From: Xenoacremonium recifei
Taxonomy: Eukaryota; Ascomycota; Sordariomycetes; Hypocreales; Nectriaceae
Assembly: GCA_012184525.1 (NCBI GenBank)
Contig: WOFQ01000058.1
Coordinates: forward strand, 62,001 to 126,000
DNA: 64,000 nt
Reading direction: 5' to 3'
The notes below the pieces were generated by a model, which did no database searches, had not been told where the DNA came from, and saw only the letters and a list, made by a program, of their open reading frames with translations. Within the stretch, counting starts at the first letter, position 1. Each line of letters opens with the position of its first letter. This document shows, piece by piece, positions 52,982-62,700 of the stretch. A program made the position numbers and the translations under genes.

Positions 52982-55871
52982 CCCGCGCAGGGCCACCCGT
53001 CGGTGAATCATCAACACGCCGTCCAGGCGCAGCTTCAGGCTCATGCCCAGGCCCAGGCTCAAGCCCAGGCTCAGGCTCAGCTCCAGCACCAGCAGCACCA
53101 GCAGCACCAGCAGTCGCAGCCACAGAGGCAGCAGATCCACGCGCCACAGCAACCCGTCCAGCGGCGGCGGCAGTCGTCTGTTCAGCTTCCCTCAGCTTCT
53201 CTCCCGCCACAGCATGGCCACGCGGATGCTTTCCCGGAGCAGCAGCAGCAGCAGCAGCAGCAGACGGTCCAGCCTCACCAGCTGCAGCAGGAGTATCAAC
53301 ACCACCAGCAGGTGTATCAGCCCTCCCCACAACCCCAGCATCAACAGCTACAGCTGCAACAGCTTCCCCTGGAGGAATCTTTCCCCGAACCGCCCTTGCC
53401 GCCAACGCCCCAGCAGGAGGTGCAGCAGCCCGCGTTTGTGAACCTCCAGGATATCCAGCAAGCTCCCCTTCTGCCACCCGTGGCTATGGGCCAGACCCAG
53501 AGCAACCAGATGCGCCAGGCATCTCACGACTCGATACACGTTCAACCCCAAGACACCATCAATGTCCAGCCGCAAGATTCTGTGCATGTCCAGCCCTTCT
53601 CCCAAGACCCCCCAACAACTGTCAACCCAGCGGACATTCTCAACAAGCCTCCCCCGCCTCCTCCCATACAAACACAACCTCCGCCTCCGCCTAAAATCAC
53701 CACGCCTCGGATCAAACCCAGCCCTCTCTCTTCAGTCTCCAACTCTCCCGCTCTAACGGCCCGGTCACCCAGCATATCGAAGAAATCACCCGCCATCCCC
53801 GCCAAGCCGCGACCTGTGGACACGGTGCCTCTCATGGTAGCGATTGCGGAGGAATGTTTCGACAAGGCGAGAAACTCGGTGCACGATGTGGCCATGTCTC
53901 TCGACTCGACCCAAGTAGACGAATATCAGCGCTTGATATCGACCGGACTGGGATGTCTTGAGGCGGCACTATCTAGCAGTCGTCTCGCCCCTCGACAAGA
54001 AGCCCGGATGCGTCTGCGATATGCGGCGGTACTGCGCGAGGAGACAGAGAATCTGATGGAGGCGGAGACGGCTCTGTCAAAAGGCATCACACTCTGCGAC
54101 AAGGTATGGACTAATTGCGACGTGGACAGAAGTATTAAACTAACCCTTTTTCCAGCACCGAATGTTCGACTTGAAATACTGTATGCAATATGTCATGCTC
54201 AAGGTCCTATTCCAACGAAACCACAAAGCAGCCCTGAATGCTGTTGACCGCCACATATCCGACTGTGAAGCATTCAAACATGTGCACTGGGTATATGCCT
54301 TCCGCCTCCTCAAGGCCAGCTTCTACATGCAGGGCAGCCAGGCCGCCGACGCCGGCTCCCTCGACAACCTGCGCACCATCCAGAACGTCGCCAACGCCCG
54401 GTCCGACAACGCCCTCAGCGCCTTCGCCGCCATCCTGGAGGGCCTCACACTACTCAAAGCCTCCAAGGACGGCTCCGTCGAGCGTGTTCAGGCCTGCATC
54501 GCCCAAGCCGCCAAGTTCCAGTTCGACCCCTCGGTCCAGATCCTCCAGCTTGACATCCTGACCCTGCTGCTGGATTTCGCCTCGAGCTTCCACCACCAGG
54601 CCCCCGACGTCGCCACGCAGAAGCTGCGCCTGCTGCAGATGAAGCTGGATAGCGATGACAGCTGGAATAATGTCAAGGCCGACTTTGTCGTGCCGATTAA
54701 TAAGCACCCGCAGGCCGCGCGAACCATCAGTCCAGACACGGAGGCGATAATACGAGTGGGCGATGCCGACGGGACGGTGGATTTCATAGTTCTGTCGTTT
54801 ATGACCAGGGTGGAGCTGAATTCTCTTGTGTAAGCCGTTCTCAAACTCCCTTTTACCCTCCTTTGTCTAACGCTCCTTTCTACAGCTTCACTTGCAGCGG
54901 ACTGGCTAGATTCCACAGAAATTCGTCCAACAATGTGAATTCAGCGGACCTCTGGCAAGAAGGCCTCAAAGTTCTCGAGGATTGTAAGTCTCCTGAACGA
55001 TCTTTAATTCAGTGCTCTAACAAATCTAGGGGACTCTGCTACCGCGGGTATCCCGTATGGCCCTCCTGTTTCACTACAAGAGGCTATCAAACAGCGCGAA
55101 TGGCGCTCAGAGGCACAAGCCTACCTCAACATTCTCCTCGGTCTCATCTCAGCAAGCCGATGTCAGTGGGACTCGGTGAAGCAGCATATGGCGAGAATCG
55201 ATGCTCTTATTACACCATCTACCCACAGCATCCTACAGCTGCTCTCGCTCTACCTATCTGGCGTATACCACCAGGGCACGGGCAACCTCCCGGTCGCCTT
55301 GTCCATCTTCCAGAACCCGTCTCTAGACCTCATACAAAATAGCCCAAATATCAAGGCTGTTCACTCCGAAATATGCCTCCTCGCCGGGCTGAACCGTCTC
55401 TGGATCATGCAACATCCAGCTCACCGCAACGACCGCGAGACTATGGACCTTATCGAGCAGCTAGGGCCGATATGTGCGAGTCACCATAGCTCGGATCTGC
55501 GCACAGCATGGCACAATGTCGCCGCCGCGCTTATCACAGAACCGCCGCAGCAGCTCAACCAGCAGAAGCAGCACATCCAGGCGGCCATGTCCGGGTCCCG
55601 GTCCACTAACAATACGCTGGGAGCCGCTGTCACGCTTGCCATCATGCGCAACCGGCTCTTCGAGAACGTCATCGGCGAGCAGGCTCTCAAGAGCGCCCTA
55701 GCTGCCTCGAAGCAAGCCCATCGCAGCGGGAACGTGCTCTGGGAAGGCGTAGCGGATGGCATGCTCGCGCAGTCATACGAGGTGCAGGGCCAGCAGGAAG
55801 AGGCGCAACGAGAGTGGGAAAAGGCTACCCATGAGTCTCGAGAGGCCTTTGCGGGCGGTGGCAGCTCATAG
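52325..55871 (+). CDS. MAU2: Cohesin-loading factor Mau2/Scc4 with long Gln-rich N-terminus
   Basis: Four exons, 52325-54103, 54156-54829, 54886-54983 and 55030-55871, give 1130 residues. From about 498 on, the protein is an all-helical TPR-like solenoid typical of Mau2/Scc4 (PLMVAIAEECFDKARNSV, LRYAAVLREETENLMEAE, MFDLKYCMQYVMLKVLF). It ends with LWEGVADGMLAQSYEVQGQ. Scc4/Mau2 wraps the N-terminus of Scc2/NIPBL, and together they load cohesin on chromatin. Residues 1 to about 400 are dominated by Gln with His, Ala and Pro. They include runs of eight or nine Gln, (Gln-Ala)n, (His-Ala)n and (Gly-Ser)n from CAG/CAA, GCTCAG and GGCTCA repeats. Pro-rich segments (PPPPPPIQTQPPPPP) follow to about 470. 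Yeast Scc4 is 624 residues and human MAU2 about 613, so roughly 500 residues are extra. The frame is unbroken, so the extension appears real. Confidence 0.93.
52395..53300 (+). repeat. CAG/CAA and dipeptide-coding repeat block in MAU2
   Basis: Dense CAGCAG arrays recur at about 52395-52440, 52650-52720, 52750-52800 and 53240-53270. Hexanucleotide arrays lie between them (CACACG near 52900, GGCTCA at about 52952-52980, GCCCAGGCTCAG near 53040-53090). They encode Gln, His-Ala, Gly-Ser and Ala-Gln tracts. The repeats also keep other frames open by chance. Confidence 0.7.
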
Positions 55872-56294
55872 CAAGCCGAAGCCTTTGCACTATGCCCCTC
55901 CCGCAATAAGGAGAGCGGCGCATTCTAATATCGACGGCAGGCGGGCACGGGACGGATGGCATCCAAGGCGTTCAGGGCTGGCCGGGTCTTTGGCCACCAA
56001 AAAAAAAGAGAGCAGAGCTTGTTGGACTGTTTTGTATATCATATCATTGTTTGGTTTTGAGTATGCTTTCTGTATGATACCTGACCAGCGGTAGTTATAT
56101 TGGTCGCATGTTGTGGGAGCATGTTGTTAGGTAGGCAAGTAAGGTAATTAGAGATGCCATAACAGAGAGGCATCTGACTTTGGCTACATTAAAGCCAATT
56201 TTCTATGGTATCGGGGTCGGAGCGTGTGAATTCTGCGCTGTAATCGTACACTGAAGTGAGGTCGAGGTGTGATGTATCATGTTGGAGAGTCCGC
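55872..56294. terminator. Convergent 3' regions of MAU2 and SAP49
   Basis: The stretch is AT-rich with TTTGTATATCATATC near 56030 and GGTAGTTATATTGG near 56090. The right end contains GTGAGC on the minus strand just after the SAP49 stop, so an alternative last intron for SAP49 is possible. No gene is seen. Confidence 0.4.
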
Positions 56295-57469
56295 TCACCG
56301 GCGGGGGAATCCAGGGGGAGGTGCTGGGAATCCAGGAGGCGGCATGAAACCCTGAGGAGCGGGAGGCGTTCCCGACATTGGAGGAGGCGCCGCGAAACCA
56401 GGCGGAGGAGCCCCCGGGAAACCCTGGGGAGGAGCCGGGCTTGCGCCGGGGGGTCGGAAGCTGCCCGGGTGGAAGTCAGCCGGGTTCGTATACCCGGCCT
56501 GCGACTGAGGGGGGCGGGCCGGGAGACCTGAGGGAGCTGGCGGAAGAGGTGCTGAGCCGCGACCCATGGCGGGCGGCGGTATTCCACCAGCAGCAGCATA
56601 TGGCGACGGACCGCGCTGCTGCGGCTGCGCAAAGCCGGGAGGCATTCCTTGAGGTAGAGGGATGCCCATCGGAGGCATGTTCATCGAGGGCATGCCTCCC
56701 ATGGCCGAGGGGTCGAAGCCAACAGGGGCTGGGGGTGCCACGGGCGGCGGTTGGCTGGCCATTAGGAAGGCCGGCGGAACAGGCGCCGCCTCGGGGACAA
56801 TGTTGCGCTTCTTGGCCTGGGCCGCCAGCTCTCGCTCAGCCTCGTCACCGTGTCTCTCGCCCTTACCGTCCTTCTTGAACGCGTACTGCACGGACACTTC
56901 CTTGCTGAGGATATACTGGCCATTGAGATTCGCCACAGCCGCATCACTGCTATCAAAGTCGCCATAGCTCACAAAGCCGAAGCCCTTGCTCGCGCCGCTT
57001 TCCTCGCGCGCGACCTTGGGCATGCTGAGCAGCGGGCCGAAGCGCGAGAAGGTGTCGTAGAGGATCTTCTCGTCGACCATGGGATCGAGGTTGCCGATGA
57101 AGAGGTCGGCGCCGACCTCGGCAGCGCGCTGCTTGTCGGCGCTGGCCTTGTTGACGCGCAGGCTCTTGCCGTACAGCTTGACGCCGTTCATGACGTTGGC
57201 GGCGTACTCGGCGTCGCTGGGCGTGCGGAACTCGACGAAGCCGAAGCCCTGATGGGCCTGGGTGACGCGGTCGCGGGGCATGTGGATGTTGTGGATGGGG
57301 CCCATCTGCAGCATGATCTCGTACATCATGGCGGCCGTTGCGCGCTCGTCGATGTTGCCGATGTAGATGGTGGCCTCCTTGTCCTGCTCCCTGGAGGGGG
57401 GGGGGGAAGTCAGCGATGGGGGACTAGGCACAAGAGACGGGGAGCTTACCAATGCCTGTTCTGTGCCAT
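56295..57469 (-). CDS. HSH49: Splicing factor 3b subunit 4 (Hsh49/SAP49)
   Basis: Two exons, 57469-57450 and 57390-56295, give 371 residues. Exon 1 encodes only MAQNRHW, which continues as EQDKEATIYIGNIDERATAA, the family's conserved N-terminus. RRM1 is at about 13-90 (ATIYIGNI as RNP2; GFGFVEF as RNP1). RRM2 is at about 100-180 (DLFIGNLD; GFGFVSYGDF). The C-terminal half is Pro/Gly/Met-rich (PPPGFAAPPPMSGTPPAP), as in human SF3B4. SF3b4 contacts SF3b2 and binds pre-mRNA near the branch site in U2 snRNP. The intron acceptor follows an almost pure C tract (11 C on the coding strand before TCCAG). An alternative C-terminus through a GTGAGC donor at the stop cannot be excluded. It is divergent from TOM7. 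Confidence 0.94.
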
Positions 57470-57829
57470 GTTGGCGGCTGTGGCGCAAGGCCAAAGATCT
57501 CAGACTACACGCGACTTGTTCGGCGACAGAAATCTGGACAAACCCCGTTGCGGATGCTGAAGTGTGGTGGTGATGCCTGGAGCTTGCAGGCGACGGGAAG
57601 CTCTAGAAAAAAGAAGTGTAGTTGACGTCGCGACGGTTTTGCCGGGGTTGATCCGGGCCGTGTCGTCGGAGGGAATCTTTTCCAGGGCCCGATCCCGAAA
57701 TTTTTGGGACCTGGCGCAAGCTTCAAGCAACGAACGGCCTTTCATCAACCACTCGCTCGATCAAACTTGACGGTCGTGAGATTCCTGTCACCAGATTTCG
57801 TCCAGCCGCACAGATATACAACAGCCAAG
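57470..57829. promoter_or_regulatory. Compact divergent promoter, SAP49 and TOM7
   Basis: Only 360 bases separate the two ATGs. The near-palindrome TCCCGAAATTTTTGGGA (57693-57709) lies in it, 121 bases from the TOM7 start and 224 from the SAP49 start. It could serve both genes. Confidence 0.45.
57693..57709. promoter_or_regulatory. A/T-core near-palindrome shared with the YTM1 promoter
   Basis: TCCCGAAATTTTTGGGA has TCCC/GGGA arms around an AAATTT core. It agrees with the YTM1-upstream element at 12792-12808 at 14 of 17 positions. No factor is assigned. Confidence 0.4.
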
Positions 57830-58225
57830 ATGTTTGCCCTTTCCGAGGAGTCCAAGGTGAGACTCCAAAAGCTCCCGTTCGGTTGTCGACAGCAAGATCG
57901 CTAACGACCTCATCAGGAGCGCATTGCCAAGCTCATCGACATCTCCCGCGTGGCCATTCACTAGTACGACTTCTCCTCCTTTCTGTCTGAAGAACTTGAC
58001 GCTGATTGATCCTGCAGTGGCTACCTCCCCCTGATCCTCTACCTCGGTATGCTGCGCTGAAATGCCATCGCCGACACCTCCCACGACAGACCTAACTTTT
58101 CCTCCAGGCTACACCCGCAGCGACCCTCGACCTTCAGTTATCCGGTATGCGATACCACAAACAAATCTCGACTAGGGGAGCCTTACTGACAGTTCTCCTC
58201 CAGACTTCTCTCTCCCCTTTCCTAA
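57830..58225 (+). CDS. TOM7: Mitochondrial import receptor subunit Tom7
   Basis: Five exons, 57830-57856, 57917-57963, 58018-58046, 58108-58144 and 58204-58225, give 53 residues, the usual Tom7 size. The protein starts MFALSEESKERIAKLIDISR. The single membrane helix is VAIHYGYLPLILYLGY, with the conserved Pro kink. It ends with TRSDPRPSVIRLLSPLS, the conserved tail on the intermembrane side. Tom7 is a small outer-membrane subunit that modulates assembly of the TOM complex around Tom40. Four introns of 54-61 bases interrupt a 162-base coding sequence, so most of the gene is intron. Confidence 0.95.
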
Positions 58226-58752
58226 ACGCGAGACCACACCCGCAACAACCGCACATGTACATTATTATCGAGGAGGCCAGCTATGAGGGACGTCATCATT
58301 GGCATCTGAGGCGTTGCAATGTTGGACTCATCGACCGACGGGATGAATAGCCGAGAAGCAGGACCCAATGCTGGCGTGGACAGGAGGATGTTGAAATCTG
58401 TAATCTGGGCAGAAGTGGAGGACGCCCAAACTGTATCAACACCGTCACATAAAAACGACATTTTGAATGAAAGAAACCTCTCTAATGGTCATTTGATGTT
58501 ATCCGTGACTCAATTCTCCTCTAAATCTTATCTTTTCCTTTTTTGAAAGGTATTTGTCGTGTGCCAGGGAAGGAGCTCATGACGTCGCCTTCCGAGGCTC
58601 GGGCTAGCAGCGGCTTGGATTTCTAAGACGTCGATATAAAAAAAAGCTGGGTCTTCAACCTCCAACCTCCAACCTCACTTCTAAATCTGGTGGGAGTCAC
58701 GATGTCTTCGACCACCACCATGTGACAGCCCACACGCTCCCTTTCGATCTTT
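58226..58752. promoter_or_regulatory. Spacer between TOM7 and FLX1
   Basis: About 530 bases in which the TOM7 3' region precedes the carrier promoter. AT-rich sequence (ATCTTATCTTTTCCTTTTTTG near 58525) lies in the middle, and CCAACCTCCAACCTCACTTC near 58660 resembles a leader. No gene is seen. Confidence 0.4.
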
Positions 58753-59739
58753 ATGCCCGACCTCAACCATGCGGGACTCTCGCCCGCGACCGTCGAGTCC
58801 ATTGCCGGGCTCAGCGCCGGCACCGTCGCAACGCTCGTCGTGCACCCGCTCGACATAGTCAAGACTCGCATGCAGAGTGCGCTTCCTTTCCTGTTCTTCT
58901 CACGATAGCAGTCACTGATGAGCCATCCAGTCTACCGCTCTTCGACCCCCGCCTCCGTCCGCCCAACCACCGTCTCCCTCCTGCGCTCCCTCACCTCCAC
59001 GCCCCAGCCCATTGCCTCGCTCTACCGCGGCCTGACGCCGAACCTCGTCGGCAACGCCTCCAGCTGGGCGTCCTTCTTCTTCTTCAAGAGCCGCTTTGAG
59101 CACGTCCTTGCCCGCGCAAACCACAGGCCCAATGCTCAGCCCTCTGCCGCCGACTACTTCGTCTCCAGCGCCTTCGCTGGCGCCGCAACTACCGCCCTTA
59201 CCAACCCCATCTGGGTGCTCAAGACACGCATGATCTCGTCGGACCGCGCTGCCGCGGGCGCCTATCCGAGCATGCTGGCCGGTGCGCGTGCGATTCTGCG
59301 CTCTGAAGGCATCCGCGGCTTCTACCGCGGCTTGGGGGTCTCGTTGCTGGGCGTGTCGCATGGCGCGGTGCAGTTTGCCGTCTACGAGCCCGCCAAGCGG
59401 TGGTACTTTGCGCGCCGCCGAGCTCGCCAGGGCATTGACGCCGCGGATGCGCCCCTGACGACTGAGGCTACGGTCTTGCTCTCCAGCGGCGCCAAGCTGG
59501 TCGCCGGCGCCGTGACATACCCGTACCAGGTGCTTCGGAGCCGGTTACAGAACTACGATGCCGAGCAACGATTTGGTCGCGGATTTCGAGGTGTCGTGGC
59601 TCGCATCTGGACTGAGGAAGGCTTCCGGGGCTTCTACCGCGGGTTAGTTCCCGGTGTAGTCAGAGTCATGCCCGCAACGTGGGTGACATTCCTGGTGTAT
59701 GAGAATGTAAAATACTATCTTCCGCAGTGGCTAGCATGA
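58753..59739 (+). CDS. FLX1: Mitochondrial carrier, FAD/folate type (Flx1/SLC25A32)
   Basis: Two exons, 58753-58876 and 58931-59739, give 310 residues, a normal carrier length with three repeats of about 100. The carrier signatures are present in each repeat: HPLDIVKTRMQ, NPIWVLKTRM and YPYQVLRSRLQNY. The Trp in the second signature is typical of the branch that moves flavins, folate, pyrimidine nucleotides or NAD. The third signature and SLYRGLTPNLVGNASSW favour Flx1, which exchanges FAD and related flavins across the inner membrane. Substrate is inferred from family motifs. The intron donor is GTGCGC, a weak form, but phase and repeat structure fix it. Confidence 0.9.
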
Positions 59740-62700
59740 TTTTCTGTATAGCGGAGTTCGAGAGCATATGAAGGCGGGGTTCATTGTATCATTACAGATA
59801 GACAGGACAATTTCGGAATACCCAAGAAAGAGGATCTCTTGTCGGGATCAAGTATATTGACAATTGGATCCGTGTACGTGTTTTTGGTGTTGCTGCCTCT
59901 TGTTGGTTTACACATTTCTATTCGTGATATTGGATCGCACTTATCACGATGCTCGATTTCATGACCTACAACGCCAATTATGAAGAAAATATGTAACTTA
60001 CATATTAGCACAGAAACCACATTTAAAAACAGCAAGCCGGTCTTGAAACACAATTCAACCCCAGGAGGGCCATATTCACGCCTAACAGACCATCTGTCCA
60101 GCATATCAACCCTCACGGCGAAACTTACCCTACACACCAAACCACGAAATCCTCAACCCATGCTCCCCCGAAACGCCACCTCATTTCCCACAACCACAGA
60201 CCATCCCGAGTCCACGGAACAGGAAAGACAAGCCACCGGTCAGCAACCCTTCCCGCAAGCGGAACAGCGTCAGTACTATGCCTCGTAATACCCTCCCCAG
60301 ACACCAACCCATGGAAAAACGCCCTTGCGCTCACCGCAGCCAGCCACAGCCACAGGGTGTGATGCGAACCAGGACCCCTTGAGGCCAAGAAACATCAGCA
60401 TCCGCCATAACCGCAAATAGCACCCCCCCTGGGCAGCCCAGCTATCACAAACGCCCGGCTAGAAGCGACGGCCGGGTTGCAGCGGCGTATGTACATGTAC
60501 GGCGAAGTTCCGGATCCTAGTGCTCGCGAATGAGGCCAATGGCAAGACCTTGGTGAATGAAAACGCCGTGTGTCTCGTGTCTGCATCCCACGTGGAGGTT
60601 GCTTCACAAGTTCCAGACTAGGATATTGCTTTGGGATGGCATGGCATGGCAATCTCGAGGCCTTCACCATGGGCATCTGGGCGTGGCCGAAATCGGCTCA
60701 ACCGTCAGCGGGCGTGAGATCTACAACACTAGGACGCCTCACCTCAACGTCGTCGACGCCACATTTGCGCACTTCACGGGCAGAGAACCGACTTGCTGGT
60801 AACTAGGGATCGCCTCAGAATCAGGGTCTGCCCAGATCCGCAACCAGAGTTTCCCCATTCAAAGCAAGGCTTGAGATCAGCCAAGACAAACAAGCCCGCT
60901 TGCATCTCTTCGTTCCGCCTCATCGTCAGCACCATGACCCACGCTGCGATAGCCTCACCACATCCCCCAGCGTCGCTTCTCCTTCAGAATCCGCCAGGGT
61001 CTGTCTTTGTGCCCTTCTGTGTCCAGGAGAAAAGGGAAAACATTGACAAATACCCCTTAAGGCCGCATCCTCAGCGGCCGCTTCCCCCCACGCCGAATAT
61101 GAGCAGTAGCGAGCAATGAGCAACCAGTAACTCCCCCACTGCGTACGTACAAGGAGGCGTGAAGAAAAATTTGGAGTTTTCTCGAGCCCAACGTCCTTGT
61201 TCGCCGCACCGTTGGGCCTCAAGCCACGCAGGGTTCCTCCCCGGCCCTCGCTGAAACTTCCAATGTCGAGTCTGGCCCTGACACTTTCTCTACGGTCTCG
61301 ATGGAACATCTCGTTCTCATCCAGGTCCAATCCTACCCACCACGGTCCAGACCTTCGAGAACGTCGTGATCAGCTCCACCCGCATTGAAAAAGAACCACT
61401 TGGCCCATATATGCCCAACGGTCTACCGCATGGCGGAAACGTCAAGTGACAATGCGTCCGTTTTAGACGCGCGTGTAAGAGGGAAAAAGTGATGGGAAGG
61501 ACATCCATGTATGGCGACAGGGTCGAGGTCGCGGGCAAAGATGAAGACTTCTTCACCGAAGCCCGCTCAAAGAAGAGAAAAGAACGACAAAAGCAATCAT
61601 GAAAGCACGCTCCACCGCATGCACTTCTCTTCAACGTTACAAGAATGCAATGTAACGCTGGAGTCACTTTCGCTACTCTCGAGGCGAGATAAGGAAGGAC
61701 GAGGTAAGCCGGCCGGAGTTGAAGCTGAAAACCACGTCGAATGTCAGCAGGGAATCTCACAGGGCTGTGAAGGCAGGAATTCCGTCAATTCTGATCAAGT
61801 TCCGCAGCCTCCTAAGGTTTTGATATCTCGTCCGGGGTCAGGAAGCGCCTCGTGGACCGGGTAATTGGTAAAGTCTTAGGAATCTGGCATTCCGAAATCG
61901 TTCATGACAGCTGTCACCTGAGGGTCACGCCATCATATTCGTCCATCCAGGGCCCTAAAAGGGGTGAAGCTTGCGAATTCCGCAACGGCACGAACCGAGT
62001 CGGGGAAGCTGTCGACAAGCATCAGTGTTCCTTCCATGCTCCCTCCTACCCCGCGTTCACTTGTCAACGGGGCTTGGGTTGTGAGATGTGTGGATGAGGC
62101 GTGAGGCGAGTGCGAGGCAAGCCTTGACATAACCATAACCTGGAAAAGTCAGGGAGCCCTGGGCCTGGCCAGAGCAGTGTAAATCGGACGGGAATATCAG
62201 ACCAGAAGGCGATAACTCACGTACGACAGGAGGGGGCAGACGAGAAAGCGCAAAAGCCGAAAGCACAGAACCTGGAGGGGAGCGAGCTCCTCCTCGTTCT
62301 GTCATAGCCTTCCTGTCGCGTTCTCTCCTCGCCTCACCGTCTCTCATCGCAAAGAGCCCGATCCCAGCATCGGGAGAGAGAAGAGACTTCAACACCCCCC
62401 CTGGGGCAGGCCTGAGAAACTCGTCGAGGTCAGAAACCTGGCGTAAATGCGACATATGACAGAAGTTGCCTGCCGGCGTCACCATCTCAGCGCCATCCAT
62501 CAGCCAAGCATCATCATGATTTCAGGCTTTCCTCGATCCGATCGCTGTGAGGAAGCAGATATGCTCTCGAGTCCCTAGACCACCCACCCCCCCCTTACAA
62601 GCAGAGGACTTCGCAAACCCCACGTCATTCAAGGGTTCCTCTCCGCAGTTGCAAACGGGCTTGTTCAGCTGAATCTCCGGTCGATGCGCCAGTCGGAGGA

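Noticed and set aside
52296..53477. A 393-codon Ala/Pro-rich frame on the minus strand and a 335-codon frame on the + strand over the MAU2 repeats
   Set aside because: CAG-type repeats lack stop codons in several frames, so these are by-products of the poly-Gln DNA. Neither has a domain, while the MAU2 frame joins a conserved solenoid.
62057..62500. A 147-codon minus-strand frame with a possible intron
   Set aside because: Splice-like sites are present, but there is no domain, no promoter motif and no clear upstream or downstream exon. It is mentioned only in the intergenic entry.
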